Positions 17,192 to 27,526 are shown, counted from the first letter of the stretch. The stretch is 64,000 bases of DNA from Mesonia aquimarina (GCF_003667275.1 NZ_RCNV01000001.1:372001-436000), one strand, 5' to 3'. Notes: generated by a model from the sequence alone, not told the origin. Program-made: numbers and translations.

Positions 17192-19318
17192 ATGAGCAGA
17201 AAAGACCTTCAACATATAGAACTAAAAAAAGCACCTGCAAAAAAACAAGATGCTTCCAGCTATAAAACTGCGGAAAATATTAACATTAAAAAAGTATATT
17301 CAGCAGACGATCTTGAAAATTTACAGCATCTAAATTATGCAGCGGGAATTCCGCCATATTTACGCGGACCTTATTCTACTATGTACGTAAAACGCCCGTG
17401 GACCATTCGTCAATATGCGGGTTTTTCTACAGCGGAAGAAAGTAATGCTTTTTATAGAAGAAATCTTGCCGCAGGACAAAAAGGACTTTCTGTAGCGTTT
17501 GATTTAGCAACACATCGCGGTTACGATAGTGATCATGAACGTGTAGCTGGAGATGTTGGTATGGCAGGCGTAGCGATAGATTCTGTTGAAGATATGAAAG
17601 TACTTTTTGATCAGATTCCGCTCGATAAAATGTCCGTTTCGATGACTATGAATGGTGCGGTTTTGCCAATAATGGCTTTTTATATTGTCGCTGCTGAAGA
17701 ACAAGGCGTAAAACCCGAACAACTTTCAGGAACTATTCAGAATGACATTTTAAAGGAATTTATGGTTCGAAACACCTACATTTATCCACCGACGCCTTCC
17801 ATGAAAATCATTTCAGATATTTTTGAATATACGTCTAAAAACATGCCTCGTTTCAACAGCATTAGTATTTCAGGATACCATATGCAAGAAGCGGGCGCAA
17901 CTTGTGATATTGAATTGGCTTACACTTTAGCCGACGGTTTAGAATATATCAGAAAAGGACTTGAAGCAGGAATGGATATTGACAGCTTCGCTCCTCGCCT
18001 ATCGTTTTTCTGGGCAATCGGGATGAATCATTTTATGGAAATCGCCAAAATGCGCGCCGGAAGAATGCTTTGGGCAAAATTGGTCAAACAGTTCAACCCA
18101 AAAAATTCAAAGTCCTTATCATTACGAACACATTGCCAAACAAGCGGATGGAGTTTAACAGAGCAAGACCCGTTTAATAACGTTGCCAGAACCTGTATTG
18201 AAGCTGCTGCTGCTGCTTTCGGCGGGACGCAAAGTTTACATACCAACGCTTTGGATGAAGCAATCGCCTTACCAACAGATTTTTCTGCACGAATTGCCAG
18301 AAATACACAGCTTTATTTACAAGATGAAACCCAAATTACTAAAACAGTAGACCCTTGGGCTGGAAGTTATTATGTCGAAAAACTGACTGATGATATTGCG
18401 CAAAAAGCTTGGAAACTGATTGAAGAAGTTGAAGAGTTAGGCGGAATGACAAAAGCGATTGAAAAGGGAATTCCGAAAATGCGTATCGAAGAAGCCGCGG
18501 CTAAAAAGCAAGCACGAATTGATAGCGGGCAAGATATTATTGTAGGAACAAATCGTTACCGTAGAGAAAAGGAAGACCCAATTGTTACGCTAGAAGTTGA
18601 CAATAAAACCGTTCGAAAACAACAAATTGAACGTTTAGAAAAAATAAAAGCCGAACGAAATACTTCAAAAACAGAAGCTGCTTTAGCGAAATTAACGGAA
18701 GCTGCAGAAAAAGAAGAAGGAAATTTATTAGCTTTAGCCGTAGATGCAGCAAGAGAACGAGCCAGCATCGGAGAAATTAGTATGGCTTTAGAAAAAGTTT
18801 ACGGAAGACATAAAGCACAAATTAAATCGTTTAGTGGCGTGTATAGCAAAGAAATAAAAGACGATGCTTCATTCAATAAAGCAAAAGAATTAGCAAATGA
18901 ATTCGCGGAATTAGATGGTAGACGTCCTCGAATTATGATTGCTAAAATGGGACAAGATGGTCATGATCGCGGAGCAAAAGTAGTTGCTACAGGTTACGCC
19001 GATGTTGGTTTTGATGTTGATATTGGTCCGCTTTTCCAAACACCTCAAGAAGCTGCCAAGCAAGCTGTTGAAAATGATGTGCATGTCTTAGGCGTTTCTT
19101 CGTTAGCTGCAGGACATAAAACCTTGGTTCCGCAGGTAATTGAAGAGTTAAAAAAATTAGGTCGCGAAGATATTATGGTCATTGTTGGTGGTGTAATTCC
19201 TTCAGCAGATTATGATTATTTATTTGATGCCGGCGCAGTTGCTGTTTTTGGTCCGGGTACAAAAATTAGCGATGCTGCTATTCAGATTTTACAAATTCTA
19301 ATTGATTCTGTTGAGTAA
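17192..19318 (+). CDS. mutB: Methylmalonyl-CoA mutase large (catalytic) subunit
   Basis: 708-residue catalytic subunit. The N-terminal TIM barrel (about 40-560) carries [42 protein letters not shown] and [17 protein letters not shown]-terminal cobalamin-binding Rossmann domain (about 570-708) has the DGHDRGAKV motif, whose His (about residue 591) is the lower cobalt ligand, followed by [12 protein letters not shown] and a GGVIP loop. It works with the mutA product to feed propionate carbon into the TCA cycle. The distance from mutA (544 bases) is unusual and is filled by the GIY-YIG/REP unit. The gene at 19324 follows after 5 bases. Confidence 0.97.
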   Translation: MSRKDLQHIELKKAPAKKQDASSYKTAENINIKKVYSADDLENLQHLNYAAGIPPYLRGPYSTMYVKRPWTIRQYAGFSTAEESNAFYRRNLAAGQKGLSVAFDLATHRGYDSDHERVAGDVGMAGVAIDSVEDMKVLFDQIPLDKMSVSMTMNGAVLPIMAFYIVAAEEQGVKPEQLSGTIQNDILKEFMVRNTYIYPPTPSMKIISDIFEYTSKNMPRFNSISISGYHMQEAGATCDIELAYTLADGLEYIRKGLEAGMDIDSFAPRLSFFWAIGMNHFMEIAKMRAGRMLWAKLVKQFNPKNSKSLSLRTHCQTSGWSLTEQDPFNNVARTCIEAAAAAFGGTQSLHTNALDEAIALPTDFSARIARNTQLYLQDETQITKTVDPWAGSYYVEKLTDDIAQKAWKLIEEVEELGGMTKAIEKGIPKMRIEEAAAKKQARIDSGQDIIVGTNRYRREKEDPIVTLEVDNKTVRKQQIERLEKIKAERNTSKTEAALAKLTEAAEKEEGNLLALAVDAARERASIGEISMALEKVYGRHKAQIKSFSGVYSKEIKDDASFNKAKELANEFAELDGRRPRIMIAKMGQDGHDRGAKVVATGYADVGFDVDIGPLFQTPQEAAKQAVENDVHVLGVSSLAAGHKTLVPQVIEELKKLGREDIMVIVGGVIPSADYDYLFDAGAVAVFGPGTKISDAAIQILQILIDSVE

Positions 19319-19323
19319 TTTCT

Positions 19324-20010
19324 ATGTACAAGTTATTAAAGCTATTTCTTATCGTATTATTTCTATCTTCTGTCTCCTGTAAAAGTCCGTACGTGTCTTT
19401 ATATTCAAACGAAGAGGAAGTCAGTTTTACTGATGAAAATATTTCTGAAAATGAAAAAATAGAATTTACATATATTCCATCTATTGTTTATAGCTCACCT
19501 GGTGGTTCTAATTCAAGAAATGGATCTGAAGCTTTTAGAGGTTATTATAAAGATAATATTGACTCAATAATAAACTTAAGAAGTAATAAAATTAACATAA
19601 GTGATAAAGTTATTCTAAGAAAAAATTCAGATGCCGAGAATTCTATTGAAAAAAACTTAATTCAAATAATAAAGTTGATTGACTTAGAAAATTCTATTGA
19701 AAAAAAAGAACTGCCTCTAGATTTGAAAACTATTTTAGATAAAAGCTCTACTAAATTTTCTTTTTTAACTTTTATTAATTTAAACATGATGACTTATTCA
19801 GAAAAGCATTCCTTAGAACATCATTTAAATCATAATAACACTTTAGAAATAAGAAATATAACAACATATATATTTATTTTTGACAATAGTAAAAAGCAAA
19901 TTATACATTTTTACAAATCACCAAAAATAAACGGGGATTTAACCTACTCAAAACATTATTCAATGGTTGAAAACCAAATTTTAAAGTTTTTGAATAATTA
20001 CGATAAATAA
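19324..20010 (+). CDS. Unrecognised lipoprotein A
   Basis: 228-residue protein I do not recognise. The N-terminus (KLLKLFLIVLFLSSVSC) is a lipoprotein signal with Cys at residue 19 or so. The mature part is Asn/Ser/Lys/Glu-rich without known motifs. It contains a phrase repeated within the protein (NSIEK twice, near residues 105 and 125) and ends HYSMVENQILKFLNNYDK. Its codons are more A/T-rich than mutB. It starts 5 bases after mutB, so it may be read through from it, and it ends at an intrinsic terminator. The function is unknown; possibly strain-specific. Confidence 0.65.
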   Translation: MYKLLKLFLIVLFLSSVSCKSPYVSLYSNEEEVSFTDENISENEKIEFTYIPSIVYSSPGGSNSRNGSEAFRGYYKDNIDSIINLRSNKINISDKVILRKNSDAENSIEKNLIQIIKLIDLENSIEKKELPLDLKTILDKSSTKFSFLTFINLNMMTYSEKHSLEHHLNHNNTLEIRNITTYIFIFDNSKKQIIHFYKSPKINGDLTYSKHYSMVENQILKFLNNYDK

Positions 20011-20019
20011 AATAACAAT

Positions 20020-20048
20020 AGAGAATGAAAAAATGGTTCTCTTTTTTT
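20020..20048 (+). terminator. Intrinsic terminator after lipoprotein A
   Basis: Six-bp stem AGAGAA (20020-20025) / TTCTCT (20037-20042) running straight into a T tract to 20048. It lies 9 bases after the stop codon. Confidence 0.6.
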
Positions 20049-20108
20049 AATTTAAAAAATACGAAATACAAAAACACAACGTTTCATATATAAACAAACC
20101 TATTTATT

Positions 20109-21008
20109 ATGAAATACGCTCTAATTATTTTCTCCGCATTTATTTTATTTTCTTGTAATTCTGATGATGATATAAACTCACCAGAAAATCCTTCTGAATC
20201 ATCTTTAATAGTTAGTTCATATAAAGAAACTATTAATAGACCTGCTGTTAATGAAAATGAAAGTTTTAAAGAATTAACTGTCGGTGATATTCTTCAAAAT
20301 AAATTTACTAACTATACAATTGAAAGTTATATTAATGATGAATTAATGGATAGTAATAATCATAAACATTATGAGTACAAAAATAACCAACTTATAAACT
20401 TTTACCCTCAATCTGAAGCTGACCTAGAAACCAAACAACAATTGTTTTATGACGAGAATCAAAGTCTAACAGGTATTTATTGGGAAAAAACAGACCGTTA
20501 TTATAGAATTATACACAAAGATGATAATATTGATTATTTTGAGTGGTTATCAGGCCCTTTTGATGATTCTAACACAGAGGTTTCTATACGATTTATTTTA
20601 AAATTTGATGAGAATGATAATGTTGTAAGAGCTGGAATTGATCGAGATTTAGATGATATAATGGATTTTGAAAATAAATTTACCTATGATGAAAACAACA
20701 ATATTGTTCAGTTAGAAATGCATAATGGTAAAACTATTAGTCCAAGCTACTCTACTATTAAAAATACAAAGTCTTTTGTGTTAGACAATTCTTATGGCAA
20801 AAGAGTGCGAAGGTTATTTTGTAGTCAAGTTTATGCTAATTCAGTAGATTTTGAATCTATAATTGGATTGGAACATTCTACCAATTTAAGAACAGATCAA
20901 GTGAGTTCTGCTTTATCATTAGAAACAAATGAAACTGGTTTTTACACAAAATATCAAAAAGAGCACTATGAAAACTCAACTTATACTATAGAGTTCTTTT
21001 TTGAATAA
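20109..21008 (+). CDS. Unrecognised lipoprotein B (Asp-rich start)
   Basis: 299-residue protein I do not recognise. It starts with a signal peptide ending LFSC, followed by NSDDD, the lipobox-plus-Asp pattern common in surface lipoproteins of Bacteroidetes. The body has tandem-like phrases of the type YDENQSLTGIYWEK, FDENDNVVRAGID and YDENNNIVQLEM, which resemble the short beta-repeats of RHS/YD-like or similar bacteroidete surface proteins. No catalytic motif is seen. It stands alone between two terminators. A surface or periplasmic location is inferred from the lipobox. Confidence 0.65.
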   Translation: MKYALIIFSAFILFSCNSDDDINSPENPSESSLIVSSYKETINRPAVNENESFKELTVGDILQNKFTNYTIESYINDELMDSNNHKHYEYKNNQLINFYPQSEADLETKQQLFYDENQSLTGIYWEKTDRYYRIIHKDDNIDYFEWLSGPFDDSNTEVSIRFILKFDENDNVVRAGIDRDLDDIMDFENKFTYDENNNIVQLEMHNGKTISPSYSTIKNTKSFVLDNSYGKRVRRLFCSQVYANSVDFESIIGLEHSTNLRTDQVSSALSLETNETGFYTKYQKEHYENSTYTIEFFFE

Positions 21009-21053
21009 AAATTTTTATTTAGAAGTTCTAATTAATTTTAAAAAGCTTTCGAT

Positions 21054-21083
21054 AAAACAGGGAACGAAAAAGTTCCCTGTTTT
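21054..21083. terminator. Bidirectional terminator between lipoprotein B and batD
   Basis: Perfect 12-bp stem AAAACAGGGAAC (21054-21065) / GTTCCCTGTTTT (21072-21083) with a 6-base loop. The flanking A and T runs serve both convergent transcripts. It lies 45 bases after the + gene and 4 bases after the - gene's stop. Confidence 0.9.
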
Positions 21084-21087
21084 AATT

Positions 21088-22401
21088 TTAAGGATTAATC
21101 CAATTTACTCTATCAGTTGGTTTACCAAATTGATTTTTTAAATAGTTTTTTCTAATTTTTTTTAATCGGTTTTTATGAAGTAGAAACTCATATTCATCTT
21201 CAATTTTTTCTTCTTTACTGTAAAAATTTTTTACTAAATAGGTAAGTGTAGGTTCGTTTAGATTAAGTTCATCTAGCCATCTATAAAATGTATTTACGGT
21301 TTTTTCTTTATTTTTTTGCTTTAATGTTTTCAGAAATTTATTAAAATAATACTTCTCTGAATTTCTATAAGCTTCTCTTGCCTTAATAACCTGTCTAACA
21401 ATTTTTTTAAAACTATAAATTAATGCTAGTAAAATTAGTACACTTAATAGTAATACTAGCGTGAATTGTTTTACACTAAGTCCTAAAATTTTTGTCTTAG
21501 TTTTCTTTTCAACGCTTTCTGCTATTTTCGCTTCTTCAAGTTTTAAAGAATCTCTTACGCTTGTTAGCATTCCCAAGTCTGGATTTCTAGCTACATTTAT
21601 AGTAAACGATTTTAATGTTCGTTTAAAAAGCTTTTTCTGATAAGGATTATACCAAGTATATATCTTTTCAGGAATTGTAATTTCTCCTTCTTTTTCAAAT
21701 AAATATCGGACGGTTTCTGTGCGTTGAGCGCTAATTGAAGTTTTAGATTTAAAATTATCTATAAATTGTTTACCTTCATATAAACTGACGTGAGGAAAAC
21801 TATCCCATACCGTTGGTGGAATAAGCTCAGGAACTGTTCCTGCTGCTTTTCGAGTTATAGTCCTTGTTAATACATCTCCAACTTTTACTTTGTTTTTGTT
21901 ACCCGACCAATTTTCACGAACACTTAAACTTGAAGCGACTAACCATTGGTCATTTTCAAAATTTGGTGGAACAGGTTTTACCTTAATGGTTTTTTCCTTT
22001 GTTTTTACAATTCGTTTAGCTCCTTTATAATCTCCGGGAGCTGGGGTTTCTACTTCAATTTCTAAAGCAGGAAAAATAACGTCATCTTCGCTAAAGGGAA
22101 ATACATTATAAATTAACTCCACTCCCGCATAATTTTGCCCCTTACTTACAAAAGATCTGCTTACAGGTCTAAAATATACTGAGAAAGCGCCATTTACTTT
22201 CAAATTATCTAGATCTATTCCTTTTGTGAACCAGGTAGATGTATAAACAGTTATACTAACTTGTAAAGGTTCTCCTACATATACACTAGACTTATTTAGG
22301 TCTACGTTTGCCCATACAGTTTGAGAATTCAATTTTGAAGTTCCTAATACAAATAGAAATACAATTAAAAAACCATAAATTATGTTACCATTTTTCTCCA
22401 T
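21088..22401 (-). CDS. batD: BatD-family protein
   Basis: 437-residue envelope protein of the Bacteroides aerotolerance (Bat) cluster. A signal peptide (about residues 8-27, ending SQ) leads into Ig-like beta domains with the family start VWANVDLNKSSVYVGEPLQVSI. One membrane helix near residues 310-330 is followed by a basic cytosolic tail. The last gene of the operon, it overlaps the BatBC reading frame by 17 bases. BatD is proposed to work with the VWA proteins BatA and BatB in stress resistance; the mechanism is not known. Confidence 0.9.
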   Translation of the reverse strand: MEKNGNIIYGFLIVFLFVLGTSKLNSQTVWANVDLNKSSVYVGEPLQVSITVYTSTWFTKGIDLDNLKVNGAFSVYFRPVSRSFVSKGQNYAGVELIYNVFPFSEDDVIFPALEIEVETPAPGDYKGAKRIVKTKEKTIKVKPVPPNFENDQWLVASSLSVRENWSGNKNKVKVGDVLTRTITRKAAGTVPELIPPTVWDSFPHVSLYEGKQFIDNFKSKTSISAQRTETVRYLFEKEGEITIPEKIYTWYNPYQKKLFKRTLKSFTINVARNPDLGMLTSVRDSLKLEEAKIAESVEKKTKTKILGLSVKQFTLVLLLSVLILLALIYSFKKIVRQVIKAREAYRNSEKYYFNKFLKTLKQKNKEKTVNTFYRWLDELNLNEPTLTYLVKNFYSKEEKIEDEYEFLLHKNRLKKIRKNYLKNQFGKPTDRVNWINP

Positions 22402-24109
22402 CGGTTTGCTGAGGTTTCATATTATATTTTTTTGCTTGATATTTAAATTTTCGTTGTAAAAACAAGGCAGGATCATCGTTAACCTTTCGCATTAATACTT
22501 TTTCTTTACTCGGTTTTTGTACACTTGCTTCAATATTTTCTGGCACTTCATCTAGTTCTTTTCCTTTCCGTATACTGGTATTTACCGTTTCTTCTTTTCG
22601 TTCTTTCTTCATATCTTCTTTAGTAGCTTCTTGTCCACCGCCACTGAGATCCTCCATATCTTTATTCTGCATATTTTTTGCCTGCTCTCCCTCTTGAGAT
22701 TCTTCAGCATTTTTAGGAGTCATTTTATCTGTAGCTGGCAATAACTTTTCTAAGGCATTACTATTCTGCCTAGCAGCGGTTAAATTAGGATCTTTCTCTA
22801 CTGCTAAACCAAAAGCAAATTGCGCTGCTGCATAATCTCCATTTTTAAAATAAGCCAAACCTAAATTATAGGCTCCTTCAGCAGTAGTATCTTTAGCAAA
22901 AGCAGAAATAGCACTTTCATAATTATTTGCTTTAAAATAAGCAATTCCTTTTCTTAAAGGATCTGAATAGGTTTCTGCCGCATTTTTATAATTTTCAGCA
23001 TCGCTAAGTCGTTGACCTTGATAATCTTTGGTAAACCATATATCTGAAAAACTATTTTCACTATTACAGGAGCACAAGAGCAAAAAACCTAGTGTGTATA
23101 ACACCCAGCCTTTTCTATACCAAAACAGCAGGCAAATTGCCATTGGTATAACTAATAATAAGCCGACATCGCGCCACACGTCTTCTTTTTCTTCTGCCTT
23201 TGAGGTGAATACTAAATTTTCACTGATTTTTTTGGCTATAAATTCTACATCACTATCATCAAGTGTTAAGTGCTGAACATCTACTTTTTCTACTTCTTGT
23301 AAAATTGAAATTATATTAGGATCTATAGAGGACCGTACTATTTTTCCATTTTTATCTTTAAGATTATATTTTCCGTTAGGTGCTGGTATTTCTCCTCCGC
23401 TTGGTGTATTCATTGGTAAAATGATAATCTTGTTTTTTGAATTACTCACAAAACTTGTCAGAATTGAAATTTCTTCATTTCCAAAATCATCTGAAATAAC
23501 CACTAATGTACCAGGCGCTTTTGTTACTTGTGTTAACGAATCGCCTAATTGAAGTGCCGCTTGAAGATTTGAACCAGAAAAAGGCATGGTTGAAGGTCTT
23601 AATCCTTCTACGTGACTTTTTATAATTTCATAATCTTTTGTTAATGGTACAACAGTGTGTGCTGTTCCTGCAAATGCAACTAAAGCCATCCTGGCTCTAG
23701 GATTATATTTTATAAGATCTTGAATTTTAAATTTAGCTCGTTCTAATCGATTAGGCTGTATATCTTCAGCCATCATACTTTGCGATAAATCTAATAAGAC
23801 CACCACGGGGGTTTCTAGTTTTTGACCTGGTATTTTTACTTTTTTCCAGGTAGGACCTGCAAGTGCTAGAATTCCAAAAACCATAGTAAATAGCAAAACC
23901 AAATGCATCCAAAACTTAGCTATATTGCTACCTTTAGAAATAGTATATTTACGTAGATGAGGTGCTATAATTTTTTTCCATTTCATTTCCTGTCGCATCG
24001 ATAATAAACTTATAATTACCAATACAAAAACCACAACCAACAACCATAAAAATTGCGGTCTTAAAAAGTGAAAATCACTCCAATTTATAGGAAATAAATC
24101 ATCATACAT
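22385..24109 (-). CDS. batB: BatB-BatC fusion: VWA domain plus TPR domain
   Basis: 574-residue inner-membrane protein. Two N-terminal helices (about 19-37 and 64-84) precede a von Willebrand A domain with a complete MIDAS start DLSQS (Asp107, Ser109, Ser111). Another hydrophobic block lies at about 312-347. TPR repeats (about 375-460, GIAYFKANNYESAISAF and AYNLGLAYFKNGDYAAAQ) follow, and then a Glu/Lys-rich tail. In many Bacteroidetes batB and batC are separate genes; here they are one frame. The LLLCSC at the junction looks like the remains of a BatC lipoprotein signal. It overlaps both neighbours by 8-17 bases. Confidence 0.88.
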   Translation of the reverse strand: MYDDLFPINWSDFHFLRPQFLWLLVVVFVLVIISLLSMRQEMKWKKIIAPHLRKYTISKGSNIAKFWMHLVLLFTMVFGILALAGPTWKKVKIPGQKLETPVVVLLDLSQSMMAEDIQPNRLERAKFKIQDLIKYNPRARMALVAFAGTAHTVVPLTKDYEIIKSHVEGLRPSTMPFSGSNLQAALQLGDSLTQVTKAPGTLVVISDDFGNEEISILTSFVSNSKNKIIILPMNTPSGGEIPAPNGKYNLKDKNGKIVRSSIDPNIISILQEVEKVDVQHLTLDDSDVEFIAKKISENLVFTSKAEEKEDVWRDVGLLLVIPMAICLLFWYRKGWVLYTLGFLLLCSCNSENSFSDIWFTKDYQGQRLSDAENYKNAAETYSDPLRKGIAYFKANNYESAISAFAKDTTAEGAYNLGLAYFKNGDYAAAQFAFGLAVEKDPNLTAARQNSNALEKLLPATDKMTPKNAEESQEGEQAKNMQNKDMEDLSGGGQEATKEDMKKERKEETVNTSIRKGKELDEVPENIEASVQKPSKEKVLMRKVNDDPALFLQRKFKYQAKKYNMKPQQTDGEKW

Positions 24110-25109
24110 GTGTTTCCTGTTTTTGCTTTACTAGTTTAATTAGCTTAATTAAATTTAAAAACAACATTAATATTAATATTATGACAATAGCAATTCCTAA
24201 AGGATAATAATATAACAGCGTTATCGGTTTATTTTGTTCCTCTTCATACTCGATAGGTTCTAATTTATCAAGCTCCGTATAAATTTGCTCTAAACGTTTT
24301 TTATCTTTAGCTCTAAAATATTGACCCTTAGTAAGACTCGCTATATCTTTTAGTGTATTTTCATCTAGATCATTACCCGCTCCTCCCGGATTTCCTATAC
24401 CAATAGTATAAATTTTAATACTATCTTTTTTTGCTAAGCCAGCAGCGTCTAAAGGTAGAATGTCGGTTCCGGCATCTACTCCATCAGTAAGCAATAGCAT
24501 TACTTTTGTTTTAATCGTATCCTTATCAAACATTGTTACCCCTTTGGTAATTGCTTTCCCAATATGCGTCATTTGACCAGCCATACCAACATCTGCTTCT
24601 TCTAACATTTGATCTACAACTTGTAAATCTGGAGTAAATGGTGCTTGTATATAAGAACTCGAACCGAAAAAAATTAATCCCATCCGATCTCCTTCTCTTT
24701 TATGAATAAACTCATGCATTACATTTTTAACAGCATCCCATCTTCTTACTTTTTCACCATTTATAAGCCAATCTTTTTGGGCCATACTAAAAGAAATATC
24801 AGCTGCTATCAAAAAGTTTCGTGAAGTTTTCACTTTCATTTCCGGCTCTCCAACAATTTGAGGAGAAGCCAATGAACATAAAGTTAAAACCCAACATAGA
24901 AATAAACACAACCAAATAAAGAAATTTCTTTTCTTAATGAATGCTGCTTTTTTGGGTTTTTGCTTTGTATAATTTACCGCATTATTAAATACAGGATAAA
25001 ATAAGGCAGCACTTTTTAATCTTACAGCCGGAAAAATCAGATATACCAAAAATGGTAACGGAATAAGAAAAAAGACCCAAAGATTTGCTATTTCAAAGTT
25101 ATCTGGCAT
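24102..25109 (-). CDS. batA: BatA: membrane-anchored VWA protein
   Basis: 335-residue protein with N-terminal helices at about 10-28 and 62-82, a VWA domain with MIDAS residues DISFS (Asp104, Ser106, Ser108), and a C-terminal membrane helix at about 300-322. The loop TDGVDAGTD carries further metal-site residues. It overlaps the DUF4381 gene by 11 bases and BatBC by 8. It is probably a metal-dependent protein-interaction module working with MoxR ATPase and BatB. Confidence 0.92.
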   Translation of the reverse strand: MPDNFEIANLWVFFLIPLPFLVYLIFPAVRLKSAALFYPVFNNAVNYTKQKPKKAAFIKKRNFFIWLCLFLCWVLTLCSLASPQIVGEPEMKVKTSRNFLIAADISFSMAQKDWLINGEKVRRWDAVKNVMHEFIHKREGDRMGLIFFGSSSYIQAPFTPDLQVVDQMLEEADVGMAGQMTHIGKAITKGVTMFDKDTIKTKVMLLLTDGVDAGTDILPLDAAGLAKKDSIKIYTIGIGNPGGAGNDLDENTLKDIASLTKGQYFRAKDKKRLEQIYTELDKLEPIEYEEEQNKPITLLYYYPLGIAIVIILILMLFLNLIKLIKLVKQKQETHV

Positions 25110-25584
25110 GCGTTTTTATCCATTTTTTTGAATTTAATATAATAGCCGCTCTTACATTTGAGTCTACCTCATCATTTGTGTAAATAGCCGTTTCAATGTC
25201 TTTTTTTAAGCTAGAAAAATTAACTTTTTTTCCTGTTTGATCTAAAAATTCCAGCCATTGAGCGCCATATAAATTGCCTACTTTATTTCGATCAAACGTC
25301 TGAATTGCTACTTTTTTCAAAATAATTAACGCGTCTACTATAGAAGTTATTTCTTCTAATTTTTTAAGCGCACGCCTACGATAAGCGTTTTTAATATATT
25401 TTTTTATAAGAATAAAAGAAGTACATACAAGTATAATACATAAAACAACAGCCAATACCTTCCAGCCTATTGTTTCAAAAGTAAATGCAACTGGTTCGGG
25501 TTCGTAAAGTTTTTGTAATTGTAAAGATTTTAATTCTTTAGTTTGAGCAATAGAGTCTTGTATTTGAATTAAGTAAATCATCAT
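25099..25584 (-). CDS. DUF4381-like membrane protein of the Bat operon
   Basis: 161-residue protein. One membrane helix (about residues 40-62) follows a short N-terminal segment with LYEPEPVAFTFETIGWKVL, a pattern like the PEP-W-PxxxGW start of DUF4381. A cytosolic helix-rich tail follows (YRRRALKKLEEI onward). Its position between DUF58 and batA, with overlaps at both ends (1 and 11 bases), is standard for this family. No enzymatic motif is visible. Confidence 0.8.
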   Translation of the reverse strand: MMIYLIQIQDSIAQTKELKSLQLQKLYEPEPVAFTFETIGWKVLAVVLCIILVCTSFILIKKYIKNAYRRRALKKLEEITSIVDALIILKKVAIQTFDRNKVGNLYGAQWLEFLDQTGKKVNFSSLKKDIETAIYTNDEVDSNVRAAIILNSKKWIKTHAR

Positions 25585-26525
25585 TATCTCGCTATCTGTA
25601 ATTTACCAAAAACCTCTTTTAATTGATCATCTAATTTTTGAACCGTATCTACCATAAATACCGGAACATGGTATTTTCTCATTTCATTTTTGAAGCTATT
25701 ATAATCCTTAGTAAATCCTTGTTGAAATGCTTTGTTTATTGTCTGACTTTTTCCATTTATAACAATTTGATTAGTAAGGTTTCCGGCTACAAATTTTTCG
25801 TTTGGAATAGCATACTCTAAAGGATCTGCAATTTTTGCTAAAATCAAATCATTATGACGAGAAATAGATGCAATTGCTTTTATAAGTTTTGGAGAATAAC
25901 GTATAAAATCGCTAATAATGATTACGGTAAAATCATGGGTTACTAGATTATTAATACGTTGAATCACTTTTTTTAAAGCAGGTTCAAATTCAATGGGTCT
26001 AGAGTTTATTAATTCTTGATTACGTTGAACAATTTTCTCAAAAAAATGTACTGTATTTTTCCTACTTCGCTTTGGCGAAATCACATCAAAATCATTATCA
26101 GCAAAAACAATTCCGCCTACTCGATCTCCTTCTTTGAGAGTTCTAAAAGCCGCAATAGCTGCTAACTCTGCTGCAACAACTGATTTTGTCCTCTTTTGTG
26201 AGCCAAAAAACATAGATTTAGATTGATCTACTACAATAAGGACCGGTTTTTCTTTTTCTTCAGTGTAAACTCTTGTATGCGTTTTTTGTGTTCTAGCGGT
26301 GACTTTCCAATCTATATTGCGAATGTCATCTCCTTTTACATAATTTCTAACCTCTTCAAATTCTAATCCTCTTCCACGAAGTTTTGAAGCATGTTTCCCT
26401 GACAGCACACTATTTACTTTATGCTTTCGGGATAAAAAACTAAGACTTCTTGCCGAATGTTCTTTCTTGAGCAATTCGGGTAAAGAAATAAAAACGTCTT
26501 TCGGGTATTTTTTTGATTCGGTCAT
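25584..26525 (-). CDS. DUF58 (VWA-like) protein
   Basis: 313-residue cytosolic protein of the DUF58 family. The signature G-RGLEFEEVRNYVKGDD-R-IDWKVTARTQKTHTRVY (about residues 50-85) is complete, followed by a VWA-like core with VVDQSKSM. In known systems, DUF58 proteins sit next to MoxR ATPases and are thought to be adaptors or substrates of the ATPase. It lies 35 bases after moxR and overlaps the DUF4381 gene by 1 base. Confidence 0.93.
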   Translation of the reverse strand: MTESKKYPKDVFISLPELLKKEHSARSLSFLSRKHKVNSVLSGKHASKLRGRGLEFEEVRNYVKGDDIRNIDWKVTARTQKTHTRVYTEEKEKPVLIVVDQSKSMFFGSQKRTKSVVAAELAAIAAFRTLKEGDRVGGIVFADNDFDVISPKRSRKNTVHFFEKIVQRNQELINSRPIEFEPALKKVIQRINNLVTHDFTVIIISDFIRYSPKLIKAIASISRHNDLILAKIADPLEYAIPNEKFVAGNLTNQIVINGKSQTINKAFQQGFTKDYNSFKNEMRKYHVPVFMVDTVQKLDDQLKEVFGKLQIAR

Positions 26526-26560
26526 ATAAGTAAATTTCTTACTACTGAAATAGTCAAAAA

Positions 26561-27526
26561 CTAAGCAACAACAGCTACTTGTTTTAATATTTCATCTATA
26601 ACATTATCTGCAGAAATTCCTTCAGCATTAGCTTCATAACTTAAAATAATTCGGTGCCGCAAACAGTCGTGTACAACTGCACGAATATTATCTGGTGCAA
26701 CAAAATCTTTTCCGTTTAACCAAGCATGGACTCTACACGCTCTATCTATTGCAATAGAACCTCTAGGACTTGCACCAAAATCTAACCACGAGTCAAGTTG
26801 TTCGTTATATTTTGAAGGATAACGACTAGCTGATATAATATCAACTATATATTTTTCCATAACTTCTGAAATAGTAATTTTTGCTATTTCTTTTCTAGCA
26901 TCAAAAATTACTTGAGGTTCTAAAAGTTCATGTTTTTTTTCTTGTTCTTTTTTTTGTTCTTCTCTATTAAGTCTAAGTATGGCTAATTCAGCATCATCAT
27001 CGGGATAATCTATAGTTACGTGCATTAAAAACCGATCCATTTGAGCTTCCGGTAATGGATAAGTTCCTTCTTGTTCTATCGGGTTTTGAGTTGCCATAAC
27101 CATAAAAAGAGGTTCCATGGCGTAGGTTTTTCCTGCTACAGATACCTGACGTTCTTCCATTGCTTCTAATAATGCTGCTTGCACCTTAGCAGGAGATCTA
27201 TTAATTTCATCTGCTAAAATTAAGTTACTAAAAATGGGACCTTGCTGAAAAACAAACTTATCTTTTAATTCCGGTTGGTATATTTCGGTTCCTGTAATAT
27301 CTGAGGGCAATAAATCTGGTGTAAATTGTATACGACTCAACCCACAATTCAACTCTTTAGCGAGTGTTTTAATTGCTCTAGTTTTTGCTAAACCCGGTAA
27401 GCCTTCTAAAAGCATGTTACCATTTGCTAAAAGCACTAAAATTATACGCTCTATTAAATTATCTTGTCCTATAATGGCATTTCCCATTCTAGATTTAAGC
27501 TCAAGTACAGAATCGTGTGGTGTCAT
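26561..27526 (-). CDS. MoxR-family AAA+ ATPase
   Basis: 321-residue AAA+ ATPase. Walker A is GLPGLAKT (residues 42-49), Walker B is LILADEINR followed by SPAKVQAALLEAMEE, and sensor 1 is MATQNP. A C-terminal lid domain carries GASPRGS. MoxR ATPases act as chaperones for VWA-containing complexes, consistent with the downstream DUF58, batA and batBC genes. It begins 24 bases after the HAD gene on the same strand, so it may also be read from there. Confidence 0.95.
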   Translation of the reverse strand: MTPHDSVLELKSRMGNAIIGQDNLIERIILVLLANGNMLLEGLPGLAKTRAIKTLAKELNCGLSRIQFTPDLLPSDITGTEIYQPELKDKFVFQQGPIFSNLILADEINRSPAKVQAALLEAMEERQVSVAGKTYAMEPLFMVMATQNPIEQEGTYPLPEAQMDRFLMHVTIDYPDDDAELAILRLNREEQKKEQEKKHELLEPQVIFDARKEIAKITISEVMEKYIVDIISASRYPSKYNEQLDSWLDFGASPRGSIAIDRACRVHAWLNGKDFVAPDNIRAVVHDCLRHRIILSYEANAEGISADNVIDEILKQVAVVA

